A stretch of 64,000 bases of DNA, from positions 1 through 64,000 of the forward strand of contig NZ_JAGIAW010000012.1 of NCBI RefSeq assembly GCF_017744655.1. Direction: 5' to 3'. The position numbers were made by a program, and so were the translations under genes. The notes under the pieces are model-generated. The model worked only from the letters and a program-made list of their open reading frames with translations. It was not told where the DNA came from and made no database searches. Positions 53,221-62,709 of this stretch are shown piece after piece (the first letter of the stretch is position 1; the number at the start of each line of letters is the position of its first letter). Source of the stretch: Devosia sp. (lineage in GTDB: Bacteria > Pseudomonadota > Alphaproteobacteria > Rhizobiales > Devosiaceae).

Positions 53221-54668
53221 AGCAGCGGCGACAGCAACCGAGCCGCCTGAGTCATGAAGTAGAGCGTCACCGGTCGCGTCGACACCTCCGCCAGGCTGAC
53301 CTGCCGACAGGATTTGAAATCCTCGTCCAGCATGTTCTCGACTGCTGCCAAGGTTCGATCATCGGTGAACCAGAGCGTGATCTCGAAATTGATGGCAAAG
53401 GACCGGTTGTCGAAATTGACGCTGCCCACGGTGGCAATGTCGTCGTCCATCAGCACCACTTTCTGGTGCAGGAAGCCATCGGTATAGCGATAGACCGAGA
53501 TGTCGTGTTCCACCATGGCATCGGCATGGGCGATGCTCGCGAGCCAGACCAGCGCATGGTCCGGATTGTCCGGCAACATGATCCGCACATCCACACCGCG
53601 CAGCCTCGCCGCGAAAAGTGCGGTCCTGATATCGGTATCCGGCACGAAATAGGGGCTGACGATCCATAGGCGCTTCCGCGCCCGCCCGATCAGATCGACA
53701 TAGGCAATGGCGCATTCCTCGAGCTTGTCGGCGGGGCCGCTGCCCATGACCAGCACAGATTGATCGCCCGGCGTATCAAGCTCCTTGGGAGGCGTTGCGG
53801 GCAGGCGCTCGCCGGTCGCCCATTCCCAATCCTCGCGGAAGAGCAGCGCACAGCCAAGGGCAGCCGGCCCTGAAACGCGTACATGCGTATCGCGCCAGCG
53901 CCCGAATTTGGGGTTCTCGCCGAGATATTCGACGCCCACATTGTGCCCGCCGACCCAGGCATGCTTGCCATCCGCCACCACGATCTTGCGATGATTGCGA
54001 TAGTTGATCCGTGTCGGCCCATAGACGCGCAGAAATTTGTGGCGCTGGTTGAACCCGGCAACCTTCACTCCGGCCTCGCGCATCTGCGCCCGGAACCGTT
54101 TGGGCATGCCGGTGCTGCCGATATCATCGTAAAGCAGCCGGACTTCGACCCCGGCCTTGGCTTTGGCGATCAGCCGCTCCGCCAGTTGCTGGCCCAGCCG
54201 GTCGTCGCGCACGATATAGAATTGCACGAGCAAATAGTGCTCGGCCGCCTCGATCCCGGCGAAGATGGAGTCGAAGGTCGCCGTTCCATCGATTAGTAGC
54301 TCGACATCGTTGCCCTTGAGGAAAGGCAGTTCCGAAACCTGGACCTGTACGGGCCATAGGGCATCCGATTCCCGGTCGATCAGCGCCAGGTCCTTGGCGC
54401 GCAGCGGCCTGTCGGCTCGGCCATTCTTGATCCGGTCGGTGGCATAATCGTCGAAAAACTTCCAGCCGAAGATCATGTAGAGAAAGGCGGTGGGGAAGGG
54501 CAGCAGCGCCAGCGAAATCAGCCAGGCAATCGAGCCCTGCGAGGTCCGGGAGTTGAAGATTTCCCGCACCGCGCAAACAAACGCCAACAAATAGATCGCC
54601 GCCATGATCGCCGCGACCAGATGCAGGTCGGCGACTATGGCCCGTAGGATATCATCAATGCCGAACAC
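53217..54668 (-). CDS. cls: Cardiolipin synthase (phospholipase D type)
   Basis: The 483-residue membrane enzyme joins two phosphatidylglycerols into cardiolipin. It has two N-terminal membrane helices and two HKD motifs, HRKIVVADGKHAWVGGHN near residue 224 and HQKVVLMDDDIATVGSVNFDNRS near 400. A small hairpin (54676-54692) covers its Shine-Dalgarno. It is full length for bacterial Cls. Confidence 0.93.
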   Translation of the reverse strand: MFGIDDILRAIVADLHLVAAIMAAIYLLAFVCAVREIFNSRTSQGSIAWLISLALLPFPTAFLYMIFGWKFFDDYATDRIKNGRADRPLRAKDLALIDRESDALWPVQVQVSELPFLKGNDVELLIDGTATFDSIFAGIEAAEHYLLVQFYIVRDDRLGQQLAERLIAKAKAGVEVRLLYDDIGSTGMPKRFRAQMREAGVKVAGFNQRHKFLRVYGPTRINYRNHRKIVVADGKHAWVGGHNVGVEYLGENPKFGRWRDTHVRVSGPAALGCALLFREDWEWATGERLPATPPKELDTPGDQSVLVMGSGPADKLEECAIAYVDLIGRARKRLWIVSPYFVPDTDIRTALFAARLRGVDVRIMLPDNPDHALVWLASIAHADAMVEHDISVYRYTDGFLHQKVVLMDDDIATVGSVNFDNRSFAINFEITLWFTDDRTLAAVENMLDEDFKSCRQVSLAEVSTRPVTLYFMTQAARLLSPLL

Positions 54669-54675
54669 GGCGATC

Positions 54676-54692
54676 CTCTCACCTAGTGAGAG
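54676..54692 (-). promoter_or_regulatory. Hairpin over the cls ribosome-binding site
   Basis: CTCTCAC (54676-54682) pairs exactly with GTGAGAG (54686-54692) around CTA. Read on the minus strand, the second arm ends in GAGAGG, the Shine-Dalgarno eight bases before the cls ATG, so the stem could mask it. Confidence 0.4.
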
Positions 54693-54746
54693 AGCACTGT
54701 ATCAGCCGATGGCCGTTCGACAATCCCGCGTCGAGTTGTCCGACCC

Positions 54747-55796
54747 TCAGGCCGACTCCGCCTCGATGATGTCCGAGATATCGATCGGCGCGCGGTCTTC
54801 CATCCAGGCGGGGACCGGCAGGTCCTTGGAGCGCAGGAATTCGGGATTGAAGATCTTGCTGGCATAGCGGTTGCCGTAGTCGCAGAGCACCGTGACGATG
54901 GTCTTGCCCGGCCCGAGATCGCGCGCCATGCGCACCGCGCCAGCGATATTGATCGCGCTCGAACCACCGAGGCAGAGGCCTTCATATTCGAGCAGGTCGA
55001 AAATGTAGGGCAGGGCTTCGGCGTCGGAGATGCGGTAGGGCAGGTCGACCTTGAGTCCTTCCAGATTTGCCGTGATACGACCCTGGCCGATGCCCTCGGT
55101 GATCGAATTGCCTTCGGATTTCAGCGTGCCATTGGCGTAATATTCGTAGAGCGCGGCACCCTCGGGATCGGCAAGGCCGATCTTGATATCGGGATTGCGC
55201 GAGCGCAGCGCTTCAGCCACACCCGCCAGCGTACCGCCCGAGCCGACGGCAGTAATAAAGCCGTCGATCCGCCCATTGGTCTGGTGCCAGATTTCAGGGC
55301 CGGTGGTTTCGATATGGGCGCGCTTGTTCGAGACATTGTCGAACTGGTTGGCCCAAACCGCGCCTTCCGGTAGTTCGCGATTGAGCTTTTCGGCCAGGCG
55401 CCCGGAAATCTTGATGTAATTATTGGGGTTCTTGTAGGGCTTGGCGGGAACCTCGATCAGCTGCGCGCCATAGAGCCGGAGGGCGTCCTTCTTTTCCTGG
55501 CTTTGCGTTTCGGGGATGACAATCACCGACTTGAAGCCCAGGGAATTGGCCACCAGCGTCAGGCCGATACCGGTATTGCCAGCAGTGCCCTCAACAATCG
55601 TTCCGCCGGGCTTCAGTGCGCCGGACTTGACCAAGTCATGAATGATGAACAGCGCCGCGCGATCTTTTACCGACTGACCCGGATTGAGAAATTCGGCCTT
55701 GCCCCAGATTTCGCATCCCGTCAGTGCCGATACCCGGTTGAGGCGGATGAGCGGCGTATTGCCGATGGCGGAAATGAGGTCTTCGTGCTTGGCCAT
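54747..55796 (-). CDS. cysK: Cysteine synthase A
   Basis: The 349-residue PLP enzyme makes cysteine from O-acetylserine and sulfide. The cofactor lysine is Lys44 in NPGQSVKDRAALF; TAGNTGIGL binds the substrate carboxylate and the phosphate loop is GSGGTLAG. It is a little longer than the classical 310-320 residue CysK and resembles the alphaproteobacterial form with an extended C-terminus. A single gene. Confidence 0.9.
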   Translation of the reverse strand: MAKHEDLISAIGNTPLIRLNRVSALTGCEIWGKAEFLNPGQSVKDRAALFIIHDLVKSGALKPGGTIVEGTAGNTGIGLTLVANSLGFKSVIVIPETQSQEKKDALRLYGAQLIEVPAKPYKNPNNYIKISGRLAEKLNRELPEGAVWANQFDNVSNKRAHIETTGPEIWHQTNGRIDGFITAVGSGGTLAGVAEALRSRNPDIKIGLADPEGAALYEYYANGTLKSEGNSITEGIGQGRITANLEGLKVDLPYRISDAEALPYIFDLLEYEGLCLGGSSAINIAGAVRMARDLGPGKTIVTVLCDYGNRYASKIFNPEFLRSKDLPVPAWMEDRAPIDISDIIEAESA

Positions 55797-55948
55797 GATC
55801 GTCCGGGGACTCTTGTTGCTGAGCCATCAAGGTATGGGCCCCACCCGTCGCGAACAAGTGTCAAACACCGGCAATGGCACGACTTTCCGGTCTGTGGCTA
55901 TGGAACGAAACCCCCGGCTGGCAGAGCTGAAAAAGGCGGTTTCTTTTT

Positions 55949-57361
55949 CTAAAGCTCTCCTTGCCGATCCAGCGCGCGCTGCCGGGATGTCTTGAGATCG
56001 ACCAGGGGGCGCGGATAAGTCTTGCCGATGAAGACGCCTGCCTCCTGCAACACGGCATCCGGGGCGCTGGCCGGGTCGTGCACCCATTTGTCCGGCAGGT
56101 CTTTCAGCTCCGGCACCCATTTGCGGACATAGTCGCCAGCCGCGTCGAACCGCTCGCCTTGGGTGACAGGATTGAAAATCCGGAAATAGGGCGCCGCATC
56201 GAGCCCGCAGCCTGCGACCCATTGCCAGCTCGCCGGGTTGTTGGCGATGTCGCCATCGACGAGGCAATCCCAGAACCAGCGTTCGCCATGGCGCCAGTCG
56301 ATAAGCAGATTCTTCGTGAGAAGAGATGCGACCAACATACGGACGCGATTGTGCATATAGCCGATCTGCCACAGCTCGCGCATGCCGGCGTCAATGATCG
56401 GAATACCCGTGCGGCCCTGCTGCCAGGCCGCCTCCGCCTTGGCATCGCTATGCCAGCGCATCCCCTGATATTTCTCCTGCATAGGGACTGTGGCTATGTC
56501 CCGGCGATGATAGAGCTGGTGATAGCTGAAATCGCGCCAAGCCAGCTCGGAGAGGAATTTCTCGGCATGGGGCCTGACTTCCGGATCTGCTTCCATCCGC
56601 GCCTGAGTGGCGTACCAAACCTGCCTCGCCGTGATCTCTCCAAAGCGCAGATGCGGCGAAAGCCGCGATGTCACATCGCGCCCCGGAAAGTCGCGACCCT
56701 CGGGATAATCTTCGAGCCGCTCATCAAGGAAGTCATGGAGCGCCTTTTGACCTGCCGCCTCGCCGACCGCCCATTGCCCTTCGAACTTCCGCGACCACTT
56801 TGGCGCGCGGTAGTCGCGGTCGTATCCCGTAGCGGTAAGAGCCTCGCCGAGCTTGCGTGGCGCCGGAAGCGGTTGCTCGATCCGAAAATCCCTCAGCGTC
56901 TTCCAGAAGGGCGAAAAGACCGAGTAGGGTTTTCCCTGCCCGGTGGCGATCGTCCAGGGCTCGGCCAGCATGTTCCCGATATGAGATGCGACGCCAAGCC
57001 CGCGCTTGCGCAGGTCGCTCTTGATCTGCTGGTCGACTTCCCTTTCGCCGGGGGCATAGCGCCTGTTCCAGTGAACCGACTGCACGCGTTCCTCGGCAAT
57101 GACCCTGTCGAGCACTTCTGCCGCCGTGCCGGAGCGCACGATCAGCAAAATGCCTTTCTGTCCAAGCGCCTGACCCAGCGATTCCAGACTTTGGTTCTGC
57201 CACCAGCGCGCCGCGCCTCCGGGGGCGCGCACGCCTTCGTTCGTCTCGTGGATGTAGAGGGCAACGACCCTGCCGCCATCCGCGGCGGCGGCCAGCAGGG
57301 CAGGGTTGTCGCTGAGGCGCAAATCATTGCGCAGCCAGACAAGGCTTGTTGGTCGGTCCAC
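55949..57361 (-). CDS. phrB: Deoxyribodipyrimidine photolyase
   Basis: The 470-residue light-driven repair enzyme splits cyclobutane pyrimidine dimers. It has the photolyase start LVWLRNDLRLSDNP, antenna domain, and FAD-binding C-terminal domain (SRLSPHLRFGEITARQVW, LAWRDFSYHQLYHR, GIPIIDAGMRELWQIGYMHNRVRM, NNPASWQWVAGCGLDAAPYFRIFNP). GTG 57361 with GGAG upstream is chosen; the frame is open for 62 more codons, but they lack family character. Confidence 0.93.
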   Translation of the reverse strand: MDRPTSLVWLRNDLRLSDNPALLAAAADGGRVVALYIHETNEGVRAPGGAARWWQNQSLESLGQALGQKGILLIVRSGTAAEVLDRVIAEERVQSVHWNRRYAPGEREVDQQIKSDLRKRGLGVASHIGNMLAEPWTIATGQGKPYSVFSPFWKTLRDFRIEQPLPAPRKLGEALTATGYDRDYRAPKWSRKFEGQWAVGEAAGQKALHDFLDERLEDYPEGRDFPGRDVTSRLSPHLRFGEITARQVWYATQARMEADPEVRPHAEKFLSELAWRDFSYHQLYHRRDIATVPMQEKYQGMRWHSDAKAEAAWQQGRTGIPIIDAGMRELWQIGYMHNRVRMLVASLLTKNLLIDWRHGERWFWDCLVDGDIANNPASWQWVAGCGLDAAPYFRIFNPVTQGERFDAAGDYVRKWVPELKDLPDKWVHDPASAPDAVLQEAGVFIGKTYPRPLVDLKTSRQRALDRQGEL

Positions 57362-57410
57362 GGGTCTGCTCCGATGCTTTCCGCCACTACGAGCGGCAGC
57401 GGCGATCGGT

Positions 57411-57875
57411 TCAGTCGAGAACCTCTTCCATGACCTCGGCCAGTTGCTCGAGCGCCGAACTCCAGGCTTCCATGGAGAAGATGCGTGTCTGCGGATCGGC
57501 ATGTGGCAGGCCACGCTCGACCAGCGTGATTTCGGTATTGTCGTCATCGATAGCGCGGAAAGAGATGTCGAGCACGAAGAGCAGTTCTTCGTCGTTCTCC
57601 TCGTCCCGATGTATCCACGACATCACCAGCTTCTGGTCCTCGACATATTCGAGGATTTCGCCGGTCACCTCATGGTCGGCGTCATCGTCTTCATCGGCAT
57701 AGGTGACGAAGCGGTATTCACCACCCTTGACCGCGTCGAATTCGGCCTCATCGACCTGCCACTGTTCGATCAGCGCCGGATCGGTCCAGGCGGAGAAGAC
57801 GTCGCTCACATTGGCGCCGATTTTTCGCGTGAGCGTGATCTGGCTTTCGTTGTCGAGATCGATGTCGTCGCTCAT
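57411..57875 (-). CDS. SRPBCC (AHSA1-like) domain protein
   Basis: The 154-residue acidic protein of the START/SRPBCC fold has LTRKIGANVSDVFSAWTDPALIEQW at the start, GGEYRFV, GEILEYVEDQKLVMSW and the C-terminal helix SMEAWSSALEQLAEVMEEVL. Such proteins bind hydrophobic ligands or act as Hsp90 co-factors; function here is unknown. Its ATG overlaps the stop of the MFS gene (ATGA), so the two are co-translated. Confidence 0.85.
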   Translation of the reverse strand: MSDDIDLDNESQITLTRKIGANVSDVFSAWTDPALIEQWQVDEAEFDAVKGGEYRFVTYADEDDDADHEVTGEILEYVEDQKLVMSWIHRDEENDEELLFVLDISFRAIDDDNTEITLVERGLPHADPQTRIFSMEAWSSALEQLAEVMEEVLD

Positions 57876-59101
57876 GCCAGCTTCTCCTTTGCTTCGGGGT
57901 GCAGCTCTGCGGTTCTGGGCAGAAAGATCGTAAGAATACCAAGAACCGGCAGGAAGGCGCAAATCTGGAAGACCGGAATAATGCCAATCCAGTCCGCCAG
58001 CGCCCCCATGGCCGCGGCGCCAAGCGCGCCGATGCCAAAGGCAAAGCCGAAGACGAAACCGGCAATCATGCCGACCTTGCCCGGCACCAGTTCCTGCGCA
58101 TAAACCACCATGGCCGAAAAGGCCGAGGAGAGAACGAGGCCCGTCATGATGCTCATGGCAGCGGTGCCATAGAGATCGAGATAGGGCAGCAGCAGCGTGA
58201 AGGGCAGGGCGCCGAGGATCGAAACCCAGATCACCGAGAGACGGCCATATCGGTCGCCGATCGGCCCACCGATAAAAGTGCCTGCGGCCACGGAGCCGAG
58301 GAACAGGAAGAGATAGAGCTGGGCCTCGGGCGCCGTCAGGCTGAACTTTTCCATGAGGAAAAAGGCGTAATAGCTTTTGAGGCCTTCGATATAGATGAAC
58401 TTGCTGAGCAGCAGCGCGCCGATAACGACGAAGGCGACGATGAGCCGATTGCGCGACAGCGCCGGCTTCTTGTGCGCCACGGCGGGGCGAGATGCCGCCT
58501 GCCGCTGGTGCTCGACGAACCACCGGCCGACATAGGTGAGCAGTGCAATACCGGCAAAGCCGGCAATCAGGAACCACGCGGTGGTCTGCTGGCCCATGGG
58601 AATGAGAATGAGCGCGGCGGCCAGCGGGCCAAAAGCGGTGCCGAGATTGCCCCCGACCTGGAACAGCGATTGCGCAAAGCCAAGCTTGCCGCCCGAAGCC
58701 ATGCGCGCCACGCGCGACGCTTCCGGATGGAACAGCGCCGAGCCCGTGCCCATCACCACGGCGGCGACAAAGAGCCACGTAAAGCCGTTGGCAAAGGCGA
58801 GGCCCAAGACGCCGACGGTAACGATCGTCAAGGAGAGAGCGAGGCTATAGGGATTGGGCTTGAGATCGCCACGCAGCCCGAAGATCGGCTGCAGGAAACA
58901 GGCCGTAATCTGCTGACCGAGGGTAAGCAGACCGATCTGCAGATAGTTGAGCCCGTAATTGTCCTTGAGCAGCGGATAGAGCGCCGGCAGCAGGAATTGC
59001 AGCAGATCGTTGAGGAGATGCGCCCCGCTGACGGCAAAGATGATGGTCAGGGCGGTTTGGTGGCCCGCCGTTGCGGCAGGGCTGCTCGTTTGCGTGGTCA
59101 T
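57872..59101 (-). CDS. MFS transporter, fosmidomycin-resistance (Fsr) type
   Basis: The 409-residue transporter has 12 membrane helices: SGAHLLNDLLQFLLPALYPLLKDNYGLNYLQIGL is characteristic of the Fsr group, and GSALFHPEASRVARMASGGKLG matches its central loop. Fsr-type proteins export fosmidomycin and other small acids. ATG 59101 starts the conserved part; the frame is open to 59272 without a better start. Confidence 0.87.
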   Translation of the reverse strand: MTTQTSSPAATAGHQTALTIIFAVSGAHLLNDLLQFLLPALYPLLKDNYGLNYLQIGLLTLGQQITACFLQPIFGLRGDLKPNPYSLALSLTIVTVGVLGLAFANGFTWLFVAAVVMGTGSALFHPEASRVARMASGGKLGFAQSLFQVGGNLGTAFGPLAAALILIPMGQQTTAWFLIAGFAGIALLTYVGRWFVEHQRQAASRPAVAHKKPALSRNRLIVAFVVIGALLLSKFIYIEGLKSYYAFFLMEKFSLTAPEAQLYLFLFLGSVAAGTFIGGPIGDRYGRLSVIWVSILGALPFTLLLPYLDLYGTAAMSIMTGLVLSSAFSAMVVYAQELVPGKVGMIAGFVFGFAFGIGALGAAAMGALADWIGIIPVFQICAFLPVLGILTIFLPRTAELHPEAKEKLA

Positions 59102-59570
59102 GAGAGGCAATCCAGGAGGGAAGCCCGTCCTACTCCTCCAAACCGAGAGCAGCAACCTTTGCGAGCCAAATTGCGCAAAATTTGTGCATGTCATGTCGCC
59201 TCCGAAATTTGGCCACGGCAAAATTCCGGTCGGCACAGGTGCCACCGGATTGGACGGACCCCGGAGCGGCATTCGCCTCGAAGTATTTAGTAAGTGAAGC
59301 GGATACCGCTCCGGAGTGCCCTCTTTTCGGGCGGGAACTATCGGCGACCATTGATCGCTCGTCGCAGGCGGCCAGCCCCGAACGTACGCTGGAGACGATC
59401 CAGCGCCGGGCCCCCTCGCTACTGTCGTCTGCAGACCGTCCGTGCGAGGTTGGACGGGGAGAGAATAGCGCAGGTTTTTATGGCGGGGATAAAGTGAATA
59501 ACTCTGCCATCCTAAGGACGGCCGGAGAGGATGACGATGTATGGAGGATGCGGGTCTGAAGAGACCCGAA
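59102..59570. other. About 470 bp without a recognised gene
   Basis: No frame with domain support is seen. One hairpin with a single bulge can be drawn at 59225-59249 (TCCGGT-C-GGCA / TGCCACCGGA). The left part should hold the promoter of the Fsr-type gene; the right end adjoins tRNA-Asn. Confidence 0.5.
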
Positions 59571-59646
59571 TGGCTCCGCGAGCTGGACTCGAACCAGCGA
59601 CCATTCGATTAACAGTCGAACGCTCTACCAACTGAGCTATCGCGGA
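59571..59646 (-). tRNA. tRNA-Asn (anticodon GTT)
   Basis: Minus-strand cloverleaf: acceptor TCCGCGA / TCGCGGA, D-arm GCTC...GAGC, anticodon stem TTCGA/TCGAA with loop CTGTTAA giving GTT (codon AAC), T-arm GCTGG-TTCGAGT-CCAGC, discriminator G and an encoded CCA. Confidence 0.96.
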
Positions 59647-59743
59647 ACACTTCGGTATGGCCCTCGGCGTCGAGAGCGAGGTCCGTGTACCCAAACCTGT
59701 TTGGTTTGCCAAGCCCTTATTGTCGAGCCTGTGAATAAATGTG

Positions 59744-60343
59744 TCATATCCCCAGCGCAAACGCCCGGCGCTGCAGGGCGATCAGGTCATCAAGCGCATT
59801 GATGTTGGCAAAGGGGTCGTTCGCCGACTCCTTAGTCCAATCCACTGGTGTCGCTCCCAATTCGCGCAGAATCGCCTTCGGTCCAGCGGATTCGTCAGCA
59901 TCTTCAAGGGCATCGCGCAGCGCGTTGAGTCGCCATGCACTGTTCGTGGGATAGATATTTTCGCCCCACGCGGCATAGGCGGCCCCGGTCTCTGCTGCAG
60001 CACTTTTCAGCCGCTTCACATAGTCCGGCGGCAAAAAGGGCGTATCGACGGCCACCGAGATAAGCACATCTTCGGGTTCTGCTCGCACTTCTAGATAGCG
60101 AACGGCAGTCCTGATACCGGCCAGCGGCCCCATTTGCGTCGCGCTTTCGTCGCGGATGCAGGTGTACGACCCAAGCGTGTCTTCCTGGCCCGAGGCGATC
60201 AGCAACGCGGATACGTCGGACGCAATGGCGCTGGCCACTCGCTCCAGCAATGGCACACCGCCGATTCTGAGATCGCCCTTTCTCACCCCGCCAAGGCGCG
60301 CGCCTTGGCCACCAGCCAATATCAGGCCGAAGACCCTGCTCAT
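59744..60343 (-). CDS. mobA: Molybdenum cofactor guanylyltransferase
   Basis: The 199-residue nucleotidyltransferase has the GTP-binding start LILAGGQGARLGGVRKGDL, in which the usual LAGGxSxRMGxDK is somewhat altered but glycines and lysine remain. GPLAGIRTA and ISVAVDTPFLPPDYV hold the metal-binding aspartate. It adds GMP to molybdopterin for DMSO-reductase-type enzymes. Its ATG overlaps the stop of the benE-like gene. Confidence 0.85.
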   Translation of the reverse strand: MSRVFGLILAGGQGARLGGVRKGDLRIGGVPLLERVASAIASDVSALLIASGQEDTLGSYTCIRDESATQMGPLAGIRTAVRYLEVRAEPEDVLISVAVDTPFLPPDYVKRLKSAAAETGAAYAAWGENIYPTNSAWRLNALRDALEDADESAGPKAILRELGATPVDWTKESANDPFANINALDDLIALQRRAFALGI

Positions 60344-61536
60344 TTTCCTGCAGGCTGGCGAAGCAGCAGCAAAAGCACGATGCCGCCGACAAGGCCCCAG
60401 AAGGGCGCGCCAATGCCGAAAATGGTGATTCCCGACGCCGTGGCCACAAAGGTGAGAATCGCCGGCAATCGCGCCTCCTCCTGCGCCAGCGCGCCGGAAA
60501 GGGCGGAAGCGAGACTTGAGAGCAAGGCAAGGCCAGCGACGGCCTGAATGAGAATGGGCGGCGAGGCAGCGATGAAGGCGGCGGCAAGGCTCGCAGCAAG
60601 GCCGAGCATGATATAGACGCCGCCGGCCGCAACCGGAGCCGGCCAGCGCTTCTGCGGATCGGGATGCGCCTCGGGCCCGGCGCAGATCGCGGCGGTGATG
60701 GCGGCGAGGTTTATCGTATGTCCGCCAAACAGCGCAGTCAGACCGCTGGCTATGCCGGTCATCACGAAAATCGGGGCAGGGGACAGCGTATAGCCATTGG
60801 CCTTCATCACCGCGATCCCCGGCAGATTCTGCGAGGCCATGGTAACCACATAAAGCGGCAGACCAATCCGCACGATGGCATCCCAGGTGAATACCGGCAT
60901 CACTGGCAGCAGGGTAGGCCAGGTGCCATCGAGCGCGCCTTCAGGCAGGTGTGTCGTCAATGCCAGCACGATTCCCGTTACCACCACGGCAATCGGCACG
61001 GCATAGCGCCGTGCAAAGCGCAGTCCGAGCATCCAGGCGAGAAGGATTGGCGCGGCGAGCAGGGGTGCCTCGGCCAATGCGGTAACCGGCGCAAGGCAAA
61101 GCGTCAGCAGCATGCCGGCCAGCATGGCATTGGCAATGGCTGCGGGAATGGCGGCGATCAGCCGCGCCAACGGCTTGAATAAGCCGGTTAACAAGACTAG
61201 AGCGGCCGTGACGAGGAAAGCGCCCGCCACTGCCGGAAAACCGCCAATCGGCTCGCCGACCGTCAGCAGAAAAGCGACACCTGGCGTGGTCCAGGCAAAA
61301 CTGATCGGCACTTTTGCGCGGAACGCCACGACGATATTGAGGACGCCCAGCGCCAGGCAAACCGAAAACAGCCCCGAACCGGCCTGTTGCGGCGAAGCGC
61401 CCGCAGCAGTCAGCGCCGCCAGAACAAGCGTAAAAGTGCTAGCATAGCCGACAATCGCCGCGAGCGCGCCAGCCATGACGGGTTGCACGAATTCCTTGCG
61501 CCCGGTCGGCGCGGTGGCCTCGATGCCCGCATGCAT
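60340..61536 (-). CDS. benE: Benzoate/H+ symporter, BenE family
   Basis: The 398-residue protein has about 12 hydrophobic segments. Family segments include QPVMAGALAAIVGYASTFTLVLAAL near the start, SFAWTTPGVAFLLTVG, and IAVMKANGYTLSPAPIFVMTGIAS. No benzoate catabolic genes lie nearby, so substrate is inferred only from family. It is coupled by ATGA overlap to mobA. Confidence 0.88.
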   Translation of the reverse strand: MHAGIEATAPTGRKEFVQPVMAGALAAIVGYASTFTLVLAALTAAGASPQQAGSGLFSVCLALGVLNIVVAFRAKVPISFAWTTPGVAFLLTVGEPIGGFPAVAGAFLVTAALVLLTGLFKPLARLIAAIPAAIANAMLAGMLLTLCLAPVTALAEAPLLAAPILLAWMLGLRFARRYAVPIAVVVTGIVLALTTHLPEGALDGTWPTLLPVMPVFTWDAIVRIGLPLYVVTMASQNLPGIAVMKANGYTLSPAPIFVMTGIASGLTALFGGHTINLAAITAAICAGPEAHPDPQKRWPAPVAAGGVYIMLGLAASLAAAFIAASPPILIQAVAGLALLSSLASALSGALAQEEARLPAILTFVATASGITIFGIGAPFWGLVGGIVLLLLLRQPAGK

Positions 61537-61720
61537 GGCGATTCCCCTTAGAAAGACGGAGGCACGCTAACGTTTTTTCAGGACGGGTCTACCCGTTTCC
61601 CCTTTGTCTGGAAGGGCATGGCGAGACTAACCCTCTGATCGGTAAGCTCTTCTTAAGTTTTCGCGAGGGGAAAATTAACCATAATCGCAAATTCTCGCGC
61701 TCAGATTCATGTGATGTTGA

Positions 61721-62611
61721 GTGCTCATCGTGTTGCCCTCCCGCCTTCTGCTCTGCCTTCTGGTGTCCGGCATCATGCTGGGTGGTTGCGCCAAGCCGGT
61801 AAACCCGCAAACGCGTCTCACGGCGACCCCGGCCATCGACACGATGAAGACCTCCGCCATCGCCGTTCCGGCCGTGCTCAAGATGGAGCAGCCCCTGCCG
61901 GACGAAATCTTTGCACCACGCAATATCGGGGGCCGCACGCTCGCCGTCTCAACCACTGCCGACATTATCCTGAAGCCGGGCGAGGTGGTCCTTACCTTCG
62001 ATGATGGCCCGCGCGCCGGCAAGACCGAGGCCATCCTGTCGACGCTTTCCAACTATGGCGTCAAGGCCACCTTCCTCATGCTCGGCTCCTCCGCAACCGC
62101 CAATCCGCGTCTGGCGCAGCGCGTCGCCATTGCCGGCCATACCGTCGGCAGTCACACCTATGGCCATGTCAATCTTGCCGATCTGACGCGCCAACAGGCG
62201 ATCGAGGAAATCGTTAGAGGTGAGGAGGCCGTTTCAGCGGCGCTTGCCGGCGGCGGCCAAAAGCTCTCGCCCTTCTTCCGCTTCCCCTATCTGTCACAGA
62301 CCGGCTTCCTGCGCACCGGCCTCATCCAGAGCGGTGCGGTGGTTCTCGATGTCGATATCGACAGCAAGGACTATTTCAAGGACACCCCGGCCGCCGTGGC
62401 CACGCGCACGCTGAGCCGCCTCGAAGCCCGCGGCAGCGGCATCATCCTCTTCCACGACATTCATCAGCGCACGGTCGACATGCTGCCGATCTTCCTCGAC
62501 CAGCTTGCCCGCCGCGGCTACAGCGTCGTCCGTCTCGTACCGCGCGACAACTCGATCTTCGGCCGCGACCTCATCACCGCCGGCTTTGCCGAAGACGGCG
62601 CCGTCCTCTGA
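61721..62611 (+). CDS. Polysaccharide deacetylase family lipoprotein
   Basis: The 296-residue protein has a lipobox (IMLGGC, Cys23) and a NodB-homology domain: TFDDGP (motif 1, Asp94-Asp95), SHTYGHVNL (metal histidines), RFPYLSQ (motif 3) and ILFHDIH (motif 5). It would remove acetyl groups from a cell-wall or extracellular sugar polymer while anchored to a membrane. GTG 61721 is the annotated start; GTG 61730 is also possible. Confidence 0.88.
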   Translation: MLIVLPSRLLLCLLVSGIMLGGCAKPVNPQTRLTATPAIDTMKTSAIAVPAVLKMEQPLPDEIFAPRNIGGRTLAVSTTADIILKPGEVVLTFDDGPRAGKTEAILSTLSNYGVKATFLMLGSSATANPRLAQRVAIAGHTVGSHTYGHVNLADLTRQQAIEEIVRGEEAVSAALAGGGQKLSPFFRFPYLSQTGFLRTGLIQSGAVVLDVDIDSKDYFKDTPAAVATRTLSRLEARGSGIILFHDIHQRTVDMLPIFLDQLARRGYSVVRLVPRDNSIFGRDLITAGFAEDGAVL

Positions 62612-62709
62612 GCTGTCGCGGCTGGCAGGTCAGGCATCTGACGGCGTGCCGCGAGCGGAACCAGACCCCATGCCCCGCATTCAAACCTAGGTGTTTGGTG
62701 GAGGCGTCT

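Noticed and set aside
57899-59290. 463-codon plus-strand frame opposite the Fsr-type transporter, and a 490-codon frame opposite the photolyase (55961-57433)
   Set aside because: Both lie exactly against well-supported genes with complete family motifs; antisense openness is common in GC-rich DNA.
59182-59559. 125-codon frame before tRNA-Asn
   Set aside because: No domain, no ribosome site, unusual composition; treated as intergenic.
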